A stretch of DNA of 64,000 nt from a virus. The notes below the pieces were generated by a model. It was not told the origin of the DNA, did not search any database, and saw only the letters and a list, made by a program, of their open reading frames with translations. Location: IMG/VR virus record IMGVR_UViG_3300030388_001525, positions 1 to 64,000 of that record; one strand, written 5' to 3'. The position numbers and the translations under genes were made by a program. Shown one piece after another: positions 20,265 to 28,465 of the stretch (positions within the stretch are counted from its first letter, which is position 1; the number at the start of each line of letters is the position of its first letter).

Positions 20265-20918
20265 ATGGAAAACAAAAAAAACATTTTCAAAGCCCTTGCT
20301 GACTTTCAGCAAGAATGTCCTGTTTTATTAAAAGAAACAGATGGTTATGGATACAAGTATATTAAACTTGATTACATAATAGCACAGATTAACCCTCTTT
20401 TAAATAAACATAAATTAGGTTTTACTCAACTTATTGAAGATAATGGGATAACAACACTTTTGTTTCATCATCCAAGTGGTGAAAGTATTCAATCACACGC
20501 AGTGATTCCAGAATGCTCAATGAAAGGTATGAATGTATATCAATCAGTAGGAAGTGGAATTACTTATTACAGAAGATATATGTTATCTTCAATGTTAGGA
20601 ATTATTAGTGATGCTGATACAGATGCTAAAGTTTATACAGATACTCCTAAAAAAACTCCTAAACAACAAATTTTTGAAAACAAAAACGTACAACGATTAG
20701 TTAAAGATTTTGATTTGGATGTGGAAAATGCAGTAGTTACATCTGGATTAACCCCTTTGGAAGTAGGTGATGAGAATTGGGAAGTAGTTATAAATTATAT
20801 GAATACTCATCCCGATGCAGTTGGTAAGTCTTTGTCTTTGATTGTGAAAAATCTACAAAAGAAATACATTATATCTAAATCGGTTAAGAAAAGCTTGTCG
20901 CAAAATATCAAATCATAA
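20265..20918 (+). CDS. ERF-family single-strand annealing protein
   Basis: 217 residues. The N-terminal ERF core is clear: FKALADFQQECPVLLKETDG, YKYIKLDYIIAQINPLL, then SVGSGITYYRRYML with the G-x-x-x-TYxxRY motif, and GIISDADTDAK. ERF proteins form rings on single strands and anneal them during phage recombination and repair. The C-terminal third is variable and helical. Its stop shares a base with the exonuclease start (TAATG), giving the usual annealase-exonuclease pair. The pair would recircularise or concatenate phage DNA. Confidence 0.85.
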   Translation: MENKKNIFKALADFQQECPVLLKETDGYGYKYIKLDYIIAQINPLLNKHKLGFTQLIEDNGITTLLFHHPSGESIQSHAVIPECSMKGMNVYQSVGSGITYYRRYMLSSMLGIISDADTDAKVYTDTPKKTPKQQIFENKNVQRLVKDFDLDVENAVVTSGLTPLEVGDENWEVVINYMNTHPDAVGKSLSLIVKNLQKKYIISKSVKKSLSQNIKS

Positions 20919-21655
20919 TGGATCTGCACAAAATCCTGGAAAAGTTAAATTGGGATAAATATTATTATGGTGAGTATGGTCAGCAATGGTTATCTAATTC
21001 TGACATCTTTACATTATTAAACGATCCATTGTCTTTTAGAAAGCCAAAAGAACAAACTAAAGCTATGCTTGAAGGTAGATACTTTCATACTGCAATTTTA
21101 GAAAAACATAAGTTAAAAAACTTTAAAGTTGTTGATTTTACAAGCAGAAATACAAAAGCATATAAAGAATTGTTAGTGGAAAACAATAATGAAATGATGT
21201 TGTTGCAAAAAGAAAAAGAGAATCTTGATGTAATGGTTAAAGTTATTAAAGACAATAAAGAGATGGCTTCTGATATATTTCATTTTGACAATAAATTTGA
21301 AGTTCCAATGATAAACAATATAATGGGATATGCTTGGAAAGGGAAGGCAGACATTATAACTCCTGAAAAAATCATTGATATTAAAAGCAGTTCTGACATA
21401 AAAAAATTTAGATATTCAGCTTCTAAATATAATTATGATAGTCAAGCTTATATATATCAAGAGTTATTTCAAAAGCCTTTAGAGTTTTATGTTATAGACA
21501 AAACAACTCATCAATTAGGCATTTACAAGCCTTCTAATGACTTTTTAATACGTGGACAGCAAAAGGTAGAGAAAGCCTTAGAAATACACAGCAGATTCTT
21601 TAAAAACGATGCTGTGGAGGATATTAACCAATACATTCATTATGAAATACTTTAA
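20918..21655 (+). CDS. PD-(D/E)XK exonuclease, RecE/Cas4-type
   Basis: 245 residues. Conserved blocks: LEGRYFHTAILEKH near residue 55, YAWKGKADIITPEKIIDIKS holding the metal-binding Asp and the DxK core, and YDSQAYIYQ with the Q-x-x-x-Y motif. This matches phage exodeoxyribonuclease VIII-like enzymes (PDDEXK_1/RecE C-terminal type), which resect duplex ends to make single strands for the annealase. It is coupled to the ERF gene by one base. The last 14 nt overlap the next small gene. Confidence 0.8.
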   Translation: MDLHKILEKLNWDKYYYGEYGQQWLSNSDIFTLLNDPLSFRKPKEQTKAMLEGRYFHTAILEKHKLKNFKVVDFTSRNTKAYKELLVENNNEMMLLQKEKENLDVMVKVIKDNKEMASDIFHFDNKFEVPMINNIMGYAWKGKADIITPEKIIDIKSSSDIKKFRYSASKYNYDSQAYIYQELFQKPLEFYVIDKTTHQLGIYKPSNDFLIRGQQKVEKALEIHSRFFKNDAVEDINQYIHYEIL

Positions 21656-21806
21656 AAAGTTATGGGATTTAATTCCTAATAAAACAATAAATAATACTAT
21701 TATGTGGATTCAAGTTCCAATGTCTGCTAATAGTGTCGATGAAAAGATAGATATAATCATCGCGACAATAAATCAATTGGAGCAAAATATTAAATTAAAT
21801 AAATAA
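21642..21806 (+). CDS. Small hypothetical protein (54 aa)
   Basis: ATG at 21642 within the end of the exonuclease gene gives MKYFKKLWDLIPNKTINNTI; a start at 21609 is possible but overlaps further. The C-terminal half (DEKIDIIIATINQLEQNIKL) is a likely coiled coil. It sits between the exonuclease and the SSB-like gene, so a recombination accessory is possible. Confidence 0.45.
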   Translation: MKYFKKLWDLIPNKTINNTIMWIQVPMSANSVDEKIDIIIATINQLEQNIKLNK

Positions 21807-21808
21807 TT

Positions 21809-22072
21809 ATGAGTGAATCAAAGTATGAAATCAAAGTTGGTACATTTTCTCTATTCAAGAACGAGAAGAAAACTGCCGACAACAACCAACCACATTACAA
21901 TGGTAATGGTAAAGATTTAAATGGAAACGATTTCCAAGTGTCTGCTTGGTTAACGACAAGTAAATCTGGAATTAAATATTTCTCTTGCAAACTACAAGAG
22001 CCATATAATGCTAACAATTCTAATAACAATGAAGATAACGCAGCCTCTGTGGAAACAGATTTGCCCTTCTAA
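21809..22072 (+). CDS. SSB-like / DUF736-type protein with an SSB-like C-terminal tip
   Basis: 87 residues. The front part reads VGTFSLFKNEKKTADNNQPH, then FQVSAWLTTSKSGIKYFSCK: short beta-strands as in small OB-like phage proteins (DUF736-type). The end is Asn/acid-rich and finishes ETDLPF, close to the DDDIPF tip with which SSB recruits repair and replication proteins. After ERF and the exonuclease, a single-strand-binding role is plausible. Too small for a full canonical SSB. Last gene before the terminator. Confidence 0.55.
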   Translation: MSESKYEIKVGTFSLFKNEKKTADNNQPHYNGNGKDLNGNDFQVSAWLTTSKSGIKYFSCKLQEPYNANNSNNNEDNAASVETDLPF

Positions 22073-22090
22073 CCATTAGATTTATTAAGA

Positions 22091-22116
22091 AAGGGGGCTT
22101 ATGCCCTCTTTTTTTT
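22091..22116 (+). terminator. Rho-independent terminator of the first early operon
   Basis: The stem AAGGGGGC / GCCCTCTT (one G-T pair) with loop TTAT is followed by T8. It lies 19 bp after the SSB-like gene stop and before the AT-rich region and primase-helicase gene, so the early block has at least two transcription units. Confidence 0.85.
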
Positions 22117-22233
22117 GCTTTTATAATGTTGATTTAGTCCTTCTATATTTAATTATATATAATTTATATACTCTTTTATTTTTATTTATTATTATTATTA
22201 ACTAATTTTCAACATTAAAAGTAAAGAATATAT

Positions 22234-22288
22234 ATAAATAACTAATTATTAATTAGTTAGCTAAAATTAAATTAACATTAAATCAACA
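22234..22288 (+). repeat. 55-bp duplicated element, copy 2
   Basis: Same order and length as 11886-11940: ATAAATAACTA, a perfect 21-bp palindrome (22239-22259, TAACTAATTA-T-TAATTAGTTA), a 3-nt spacer, then the identical 26 bp (22263-22288). It ends 13 bp before the primase-helicase ATG. The preceding 22140-22233 stretch is almost pure A/T, similar in style to the region left of copy 1. Confidence 0.7.
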
Positions 22289-22301
22289 TAAAACCAACAT
22301 A

Positions 22302-24713
22302 ATGGAAATAACCATCTTTAAAGACATCAAAAATACCTCACAACCATTTTACCGAGAGGTCGAAGTAGTATTAACAAGAATACAACAAGGAGCAACAAAA
22401 GATTTAGTAAAAAGTATAAGAAAAGAAAAAGACAAGTCAAAAAGAAATATATTAAAGCAATCATTACCAGCTATATGTTTTAGTGGACAATTTACAAAAA
22501 GAAATGATGCATCATTAACTGAACATTCTGGACTTATATGTTTAGACTTTGATGGATACACGACAACAAAAGATTTATTGCAAGAAAAAGAAAAGATATC
22601 CAAAGATGGTTATGTATATTCTGTTTTTATAAGTCCAAGTGGTAAAGGACTTAAAGTATTAATTAAAATACCAAAGGATAGTCTTAACCATAAAAATTAT
22701 TTTTATTCTTTAGAAAAACATTTTAATTCAGATTACTTTGACAGAACATCTAAAAACATATCTCGAGTATGTTATGAATCTTACGATCCTTTAATATTTA
22801 TAAATCCACAATCAAGCTTGTGGGATAAAATTATAGAGCAAGAATATACAGAAGTATCTAAAACACAAGGAGTTGTTACTATCCCAGTAAGTGATGAGAA
22901 TAAAATTGTAGAGATTTTAGTTAAGTGGTGGGAGAAAAAATATGGAATGATAGATGGTGAAAGAAATAATAACGTATACATTTTAGCTTCAGCTTTTAAT
23001 GACTTTGGAGTTAATCTAAACCTGGCTAAATATGTAATGAGTTCTTTTTCCTCTAAAGACTTTCCTTCATCAGAAGTTGATAGAACTATAAAATCTGCAT
23101 ATGCTCAACAACAAAACTTTGGTACGAAGTTTTATGAAGACGAAGAAAAAGTAAATATGATTAAGCATAAGCTTTTAAGTGGTGTAACAAAAAAAGAAAT
23201 TAGATCTCAGTTAGTTGATGACAATATTGAGGTCTCAGTAATAGAAAATGTCATTAATAAATTAGAAGAAGAACATAGCAATAATATATTTTGGACTAAA
23301 AACGAAAAAGGCGTAATTAAAATAGTCCATATATTATTTAAAAATTTCTTGGAAGACAATGGATTTTATAAATTTAATCCTGAAGGAAGTAAAAACTACG
23401 TATTTGTAAGGGTGACTAATAATTTAATAGACCACACCTCTGAAAAGGAAATTAAAGATTATATTTTAAATTATCTTTTAGAAATTGATGATTACACTAT
23501 TTATAATTATTTTGCTGAACATACAAGATACTTTAGAGAAGAGTTTTTAACCTTACTATCTTCAATAAATGTTTTCTTTATAGAGGACACCAAAGAAACT
23601 GCATATTTATATTATAGAAATTGTGCAGTATCAATTAAATATAATCAAATAGAAACTATAGATTACATTGACTTAGGTGGTTATGTGTGGAAGGATCATG
23701 TAATAAACAGAGATTTTGATTTATGTGATGTAGGCACTTGTGATTACAAAACATTTATTTCCCATATATGTGGTTCTGATTCATCACGAATAAAGTCTAT
23801 GGAAACAACGATAGGATATATGTTGCATGGATGGAAAAATTTAGCATATTGCCCAGCAGTGATTTTAAATGATGAGGTAATAACTGACAATCCAGAAGGA
23901 GGTACAGGTAAAGGTTTGTTTATGAATGCACTAAGTCATATGAAAAAGTTAGTATTTATTGATGGTAAGTCTTTTAATTTTGAAAGATCATTTGCATATC
24001 AAACTGTAAGTGCCGATACTCAGATTTTATGTTTTGATGATGTGAAAAAATACTTTGACTTTGAAAGGTTGTTTTCTGTTATTACGGAAGGGCTAACCCT
24101 TGAGAAGAAAAATCGTGATGCGATCAAGATACCATTCAATAAATCTCCTAAAATAGCTATAACTACCAACTATGCTATAAGTGGAGAAGGTACAAGTTTT
24201 GAGAGAAGAAAATGGGAGTTAGAGTTGGCTCAACATTACACAAAAGAATATACGCCTTTAGTTGAGTTTGGTAGACTTATGTTTGGAGAATGGAACGATG
24301 AAGAGTGGTGTCAATTTGACAACTATATGATTAAGAATTTACAAAACTATCTTGAAGTAGGATTATTAAAAAGTGAATTTGTTAATTTAAAAATTCGAAA
24401 ACTATCTGCTAAAACTGGACATGATTTTATAGAGTGGTGTGGACTATTAGGCGAGACTGCATATCAAGATAAGCTTAAATTTAATGTAAAGGTTTATAAA
24501 AATGATTTATACAATGATTTTGTTGAAGAAAACCCAGACAGATCCTCACGAGGTAAAATGACAATTAGTAGAACAAGATTTTATAAATGGCTTACATCTT
24601 ATTCAGTATACAAGTATAGTTGTGAACCACAAGAGGGCAGAGATTCAGTTGGTAAGTGGATTAAATTTGTTAATATTCATAGCAAGGAGTCAAACGGAAA
24701 GTTAAAACTATGA
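22302..24713 (+). CDS. Primase-helicase fusion (VirE/BT4734-type AEP primase + SF3 helicase)
   Basis: 803 residues. Residues ~45-170 resemble the BT4734/VirE N-terminal primase domain: HSGLICLDFDG with the metal-binding D82 and D84, FISPSGKGLKVLI (110-121) and NISRVCYESYDP. Residues ~200-270 form a PriCT-like helical domain. Residues ~480-680 are an SF3/D5-type helicase with Walker A GGTGKG (533-538), Walker B ILCFDD (575-580) and the sensor KIAITTNYAIS. It should unwind and prime the phage origin. No phage polymerase is encoded in the window, so a host polymerase would extend. It overlaps the DEAH helicase by 4 nt. Confidence 0.85.
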   Translation: MEITIFKDIKNTSQPFYREVEVVLTRIQQGATKDLVKSIRKEKDKSKRNILKQSLPAICFSGQFTKRNDASLTEHSGLICLDFDGYTTTKDLLQEKEKISKDGYVYSVFISPSGKGLKVLIKIPKDSLNHKNYFYSLEKHFNSDYFDRTSKNISRVCYESYDPLIFINPQSSLWDKIIEQEYTEVSKTQGVVTIPVSDENKIVEILVKWWEKKYGMIDGERNNNVYILASAFNDFGVNLNLAKYVMSSFSSKDFPSSEVDRTIKSAYAQQQNFGTKFYEDEEKVNMIKHKLLSGVTKKEIRSQLVDDNIEVSVIENVINKLEEEHSNNIFWTKNEKGVIKIVHILFKNFLEDNGFYKFNPEGSKNYVFVRVTNNLIDHTSEKEIKDYILNYLLEIDDYTIYNYFAEHTRYFREEFLTLLSSINVFFIEDTKETAYLYYRNCAVSIKYNQIETIDYIDLGGYVWKDHVINRDFDLCDVGTCDYKTFISHICGSDSSRIKSMETTIGYMLHGWKNLAYCPAVILNDEVITDNPEGGTGKGLFMNALSHMKKLVFIDGKSFNFERSFAYQTVSADTQILCFDDVKKYFDFERLFSVITEGLTLEKKNRDAIKIPFNKSPKIAITTNYAISGEGTSFERRKWELELAQHYTKEYTPLVEFGRLMFGEWNDEEWCQFDNYMIKNLQNYLEVGLLKSEFVNLKIRKLSAKTGHDFIEWCGLLGETAYQDKLKFNVKVYKNDLYNDFVEENPDRSSRGKMTISRTRFYKWLTSYSVYKYSCEPQEGRDSVGKWIKFVNIHSKESNGKLKL

Positions 24714-25957
24714 AGTTAAGACCATATCAAAAGGAGTTAGTAAAAAAAGGACTGCAAGTTTTAAAAGACCATAGGTTTATATATTTAGCTATGGAAGTAA
24801 GAACTGGTAAAACTATAACCTCTTTAAAAATGTTTAGTCATTTATGGAACAGAGGGTATGAAAAGCCCAAGCGTTTATTGTTTGTTACAAAAAAGAAAGC
24901 GATATCCAGTATTGAAAAAGATTACGATGCATCTGAATCAAACTATGATATAATGATAACTAATTATGAATCTTTACATAAAGTTCCATTAAAAGGTTGG
25001 GATGGAGTAATTTTAGATGAAGCTCATTCTATGGGGGCATTTCCTAAACCAAGTAAAAGAGCAAAGCTGGTAAGAGATATTTTATTTAAATCAAAACCAT
25101 ATGTTATTTTATTATCAGGAACTCCAACTCCAGAATCATATAGTCAGATGTATCATCAAGTGTATGGTATTATAAATAATCCTTTTAAAAGTTTTAAAAA
25201 CTTTTATGCTTTCAGTAAAAAATATATTAATGTTAAACAGAAAAAGTTAGGTGGGATGATTATTAACGATTATAGTCAAGGATCAGAACTTATTTTACAC
25301 CACATGAAGCCTTTTGTTTTGTCTTTTACACAAAAGTTAGCTGGTTTTGAATCAACAATAGATGAAGAAATTTTATATGTGTCTTTACAATCTCAAACTA
25401 CAAAACTCATTCAGAGATTAAAGAAGAATTTAGTAATTGAGGGCAAGGATGAGGTTATCTTGGCTGACACTGCCGTTAAGTTAATGATGAAAATTCATCA
25501 ACTTTGTTCTGGAACTGTCAAGTTTGAAAGTGGAAATGGTATGGTTGTAGATTTTAACAAAGCTCATTTTATATTTAATAAATTTAAAGAACGTAAAATT
25601 GCTATTTTTTACAAATTTACCAATGAACTTAAAGCTTTAAAAGAGGTTTTTAAAGATAATTTGACTACAGATTTAGAAGAGTTTGATTCTACAGATAAAA
25701 CAATTGCTTTACAAATTGTGAGTGGTCGTGAAGGAATAAGTTTAAAAAATGCAGAGTGTTTAGTCTATTATAATATAGATTTTTCTGCTACATCTTACTG
25801 GCAATCAAGAGATAGAATGACAACTCAAACCCGAAAGTATAATAAAATTTATTGGATTTTTTCTTCTGGAGGTATTGAGGATAAAATATACAAAGCAGTA
25901 GTAAAGAAAAAAGATTATACATTGAATCATTTTAAAAGAGATTTATTAAGTTTGTAA
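24710..25957 (+). CDS. SNF2/DEAH-type helicase
   Basis: 415 residues, compact for SF2. Motif I is EVRTGKT (29-35), motif II LDEAH (102-106), motif III LLSGTPTP (134-141). The second RecA fold has LQIVSGREGISLKNA and the motif VI region YWQSRDRMTTQTRKY. RPYQKELV at the N-terminus is a Q-motif-like start. The protein is a dsDNA translocase or helicase, likely for replication restart or recombination, since a VRR-NUC nuclease follows after one base. The same helicase-nuclease pair is common in phages. Confidence 0.85.
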   Translation: MKLRPYQKELVKKGLQVLKDHRFIYLAMEVRTGKTITSLKMFSHLWNRGYEKPKRLLFVTKKKAISSIEKDYDASESNYDIMITNYESLHKVPLKGWDGVILDEAHSMGAFPKPSKRAKLVRDILFKSKPYVILLSGTPTPESYSQMYHQVYGIINNPFKSFKNFYAFSKKYINVKQKKLGGMIINDYSQGSELILHHMKPFVLSFTQKLAGFESTIDEEILYVSLQSQTTKLIQRLKKNLVIEGKDEVILADTAVKLMMKIHQLCSGTVKFESGNGMVVDFNKAHFIFNKFKERKIAIFYKFTNELKALKEVFKDNLTTDLEEFDSTDKTIALQIVSGREGISLKNAECLVYYNIDFSATSYWQSRDRMTTQTRKYNKIYWIFSSGGIEDKIYKAVVKKKDYTLNHFKRDLLSL

Positions 25958-25958
25958 A

Positions 25959-26198
25959 ATGACAGAGCAACAAATCCAATCTAAAAGAATAAAACAATTA
26001 GAGTCAGAAGGATATTATGTGCTTAAGTTAATTAAAACAAACAAGAATGGTATTCCTGATTTATTAGCGATACCACCTAATTGTGAAGTTTTGTTTAGTG
26101 AAGTCAAAAGACCAAAGGGTAAGGTGTCAGCAATACAAGAGTATAGAATAAAAGAATTACAACAACATGGAGTCAAGACAGAGATATACAGAGGTTAA
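25959..26198 (+). CDS. VRR-NUC nuclease
   Basis: 79 residues, typical of standalone VRR-NUC. Catalytic elements: the QIQSKRIKQLESEGYYV helix, NGIPDLLAI with D34, EVKRPKG with E48-x-K50, and a SAIQEYRIKELQQHGVK helix with the conserved Gln. Enzymes of this family cut branched DNA (Holliday-junction-like or flap). The gene lies 1 nt after the helicase gene, suggesting joint action on replication intermediates. Confidence 0.85.
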   Translation: MTEQQIQSKRIKQLESEGYYVLKLIKTNKNGIPDLLAIPPNCEVLFSEVKRPKGKVSAIQEYRIKELQQHGVKTEIYRG

Positions 26199-26511
26199 AG
26201 ATTATGATGTTGATGATTTTTTTTTAGAATCACTACAAGATTTTGAATTACCTATAGCAATTAAGATTGCAATGTTTCTTGAGGAAAACAAAATTGAAGT
26301 ACAAACAAATAATTTAGTTTCTCACGTTTTAGGTGGTTTAATAATTTACAATGAAGAACCAATTACTTTTGCAATTGAAATAGTAAAATCAGGATCTGAA
26401 TATATGGTGTTCACAGATATCAAAGAAATATCAATGGATGAATATTTAGATTTAATAAATTTAAATTTATATGTTAAATCAAATGAATTTTGTAAAGATA
26501 AACAGGCTTAA
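26167..26511 (+). CDS. Hypothetical protein (114 aa)
   Basis: Begins MESRQRYTEVKDYDVDDFFL; the start overlaps the nuclease gene by 32 nt, and no later ATG leaves a sensible protein. An acidic helical N-terminal half is followed by beta-strands (GGLIIYNEEPITFAIEIVKS). Soluble. Coupled to the next gene by overlap. No family recognised. Confidence 0.5.
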   Translation: MESRQRYTEVKDYDVDDFFLESLQDFELPIAIKIAMFLEENKIEVQTNNLVSHVLGGLIIYNEEPITFAIEIVKSGSEYMVFTDIKEISMDEYLDLINLNLYVKSNEFCKDKQA

Positions 26512-26911
26512 AGGAATTGTCAATAATGTATTTAAAACAAATGTTGACAAAAAAAGCAGAGAAAGTTTAATTATAGAAGCTCGTGCAACATGTTATAAAA
26601 TAATGCGTGATGAAATGCGTATGAGTTTAGCAGAAATTGGTAGGTACTTTTTAAAAAGTCATGCAACTGTTTTACATGGAGTAAAAGAATACCCGTACAT
26701 GTTAAAGTTTAAGCCTGATCTTGTTTTAAAATACAAGGCTTGTATTAATTTGTGGAGAGAAAACGAAGCTTCGTTCAATATAGAGAAAGAAATCGTTGAT
26801 ATATTGTTAATAAAAAAATCAGTCACTGATTTGCAAAAGTCAAATTGTTTGTTATCTTTAGCTGTAACCCAACTTAAAGACGAAGTTATTAAATTAAAGA
26901 AGCTACAATAA
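26471..26911 (+). CDS. DnaA domain-IV-like DNA-binding protein 2
   Basis: 146 residues. RESLIIEARATCYKIMRDEM, MSLAEIGRYFLKSHATVLHG and KEYPYM form the DnaA C-terminal domain (REIxxARxxxxYlxR ... LxxIGxxFxxxHsTVlHg). The ATPase domain is missing. The C-terminal ~60 residues are a coiled coil (LLSLAVTQLKDEVIKLKKLQ), so it likely oligomerises. A later ATG at 26483 is an alternative start. It is the second such protein in the window, in the replication operon, and may bind the phage origin or the duplicated 55-bp elements. Confidence 0.7.
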   Translation: MLNQMNFVKINRLKGIVNNVFKTNVDKKSRESLIIEARATCYKIMRDEMRMSLAEIGRYFLKSHATVLHGVKEYPYMLKFKPDLVLKYKACINLWRENEASFNIEKEIVDILLIKKSVTDLQKSNCLLSLAVTQLKDEVIKLKKLQ

Positions 26912-27102
26912 TGCCCAAAATTGCTAAAGAAGATGTTAGTGCTATTAGTCACATAAATTATGTATCTAATAGTATTCACGACTTTGGAGATGAGCTATAT
27001 GAGGATTTAATGGAAAGAGACCACGAGAAAGCAAAGAAGAAAGCTCAAAATTTAATAAAAATTCTTGCTGACTTAATCCAATCCTTAACCGATGAAATAT
27101 AA
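26911..27102 (+). CDS. Small helical protein (63 aa)
   Basis: Begins MPKIAKEDVSAISHINYVSN and continues IHDFGDELYEDLMERDHEKA, ending in a long helix LIKILADLIQSLTDEI. Acidic and helical. It is coupled at both ends (TAATG at 26911, 11-nt overlap with the phosphoesterase gene). Function unknown. Confidence 0.5.
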   Translation: MPKIAKEDVSAISHINYVSNSIHDFGDELYEDLMERDHEKAKKKAQNLIKILADLIQSLTDEI

Positions 27103-27817
27103 CGAAGACGAAATCAGACCAAGATTGTCTGGCAACAAAAGAAAAGCATTTGAAAATTTAAATAAGAAAGAACGCAGAATTCTTGTGATTGGAGATTTAC
27201 ATGCTCCTTTCGTGTTACCAGGATATTTAAATCACTGTAAAGAAGTTTACTCCAATTTCAATTGTAATCAAGTAATTTACATAGGAGACATTTTGGATAA
27301 TCACGCTTTTTCTTATCATGAGCCAGATCCAAACGGACTTTCGGCAGGTAATGAATTGATTAAAGCAAAAAAGTATATAAAAGAATGGTATCAAGCTTTC
27401 CCAGAGGCTGATGTTTTAATAGGAAATCACGACAGGATGGCTTCCAGGAAGGCAATGACTGGAGGTGTGCCTTCGGCATGGATTAAGTCCTACAACGAGG
27501 TCTTAGGTACTCCTAAATGGAATTGGTGTGAAACTATAGTGTACGACAATGTACTTTTTGAGCATGGTGAGGGAGGTCAAGCAGCCAGAAAAGCACAAAA
27601 CAATATGATGTCAAGCGTTTGCGGTCATACCCACACAAGTGCTTATGTTCAGTGGTTCGTTGGAAAAAAATTCAAAGTTTTTGGAATGCAAATTGGCTGT
27701 GGCGTGGACAGCTCCAGTTACGCCGCAGCATATGCTCGCAACTTCAAAAAACAAGCAATTGGATGTGGAGTAGTAATTGGTGGGCATACCGCTATAAATT
27801 GTATGATGAGCTTATGA
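27092..27817 (+). CDS. Metallophosphoesterase (calcineurin-like)
   Basis: 241 residues. All motifs of the family are visible: GDLH (34-37), GDILDN (65-70), GNHD (111-114) and CGHTHT (177-182). The two-metal site hydrolyses phosphoesters; phage members include lambda-type protein phosphatases and nucleases acting with SbcC. There is no ATPase partner here, so a stand-alone phosphatase, a 2',3'-cyclic phosphodiesterase or a DNA 3'-end processor are all possible. It overlaps the next gene by 4 nt (ATGA). Confidence 0.85.
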   Translation: MKYNEDEIRPRLSGNKRKAFENLNKKERRILVIGDLHAPFVLPGYLNHCKEVYSNFNCNQVIYIGDILDNHAFSYHEPDPNGLSAGNELIKAKKYIKEWYQAFPEADVLIGNHDRMASRKAMTGGVPSAWIKSYNEVLGTPKWNWCETIVYDNVLFEHGEGGQAARKAQNNMMSSVCGHTHTSAYVQWFVGKKFKVFGMQIGCGVDSSSYAAAYARNFKKQAIGCGVVIGGHTAINCMMSL

Positions 27818-28224
27818 ATAAACAATTAGCTAAAGAATTAAATGTATTTGCAATAGAAGTTGCTAAAAGATTTTCTTTTAAAAATAGAGAAGGAAACGTG
27901 TCTAATGAAAAGTTTGAGGTAAATGAAGTTATTCCTACTTCAGACCAAACAGCTGTTGTTTTTTTTAAAAAGAACACAGCTAAATTAGGAATGGGTTTTT
28001 TTTATTATATAGGACGTGGATCATCCAAAGGATGGAAATATTTTTTTCCAACAGACTCACACATAGTAGGGATGATGGCTTCTCAATATTATAAATTAGA
28101 AGTTGAAAGACATAATTTTGGTAAAAACTTTGAAAATATTCCTGAATCTACTCCATTAGTAGATCAATACAATCGTAACAGATCAGTAGATAACCATATA
28201 TCACACAAATCTCAAATTAGTTAA
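27814..28224 (+). CDS. Hypothetical last early protein (136 aa)
   Basis: The start is ATG at 27814 (ATGA overlap); it begins MNKQLAKELNVFAIEVAKRF. A compact alpha/beta middle (TSDQTAVVFFKKNTAKLGMG, FYYIGRGSSKGWKYFFPTDS) is followed by a polar tail. The NTAKLGMGFFYYI piece is conserved-looking in phage proteins of unknown role. It is the final + gene and overlaps the last - gene by 8 bp. Confidence 0.6.
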   Translation: MNKQLAKELNVFAIEVAKRFSFKNREGNVSNEKFEVNEVIPTSDQTAVVFFKKNTAKLGMGFFYYIGRGSSKGWKYFFPTDSHIVGMMASQYYKLEVERHNFGKNFENIPESTPLVDQYNRNRSVDNHISHKSQIS

Positions 28225-28465
28225 TTAACTTGTCTACTTCTTTTGCGTTAACTAATTCTTGACACTTTTCATATTCTTCAGTAGAAATAAAATAATCGAT
28301 TAACACATCATATGCATCACCTTCCATTACTTTAATAGGTTTGTATGGATGAAATAAAACAGCTACATCATCTTTGATTTCTAACAATTCCTCGAAAGAT
28401 TTTTGACCTGTGATAATTTGATAGCTATCAATCATCATGTCTCTATCACTATTATGGTTGTCCAT
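28217..28465 (-). CDS. Hypothetical last late protein (82 aa)
   Basis: Begins MDNHNSDRDMMIDSYQIITG and contains VAVLFHPYKPIKVMEGDAYD and a helix EEYEKCQELVNAKEVDKLI. Soluble and acidic. It overlaps the giant protein gene by 14 nt upstream and converges with the last early gene (8-bp overlap). No family recognised. Confidence 0.6.
   Translation of the reverse strand: MDNHNSDRDMMIDSYQIITGQKSFEELLEIKDDVAVLFHPYKPIKVMEGDAYDVLIDYFISTEEYEKCQELVNAKEVDKLIN

Noticed and set aside
27619-27813. N-terminal extension of the last early gene
   Set aside because: It lies wholly within the phosphoesterase gene in another frame; the ATGA start at 27814 is the usual coupling in this genome.
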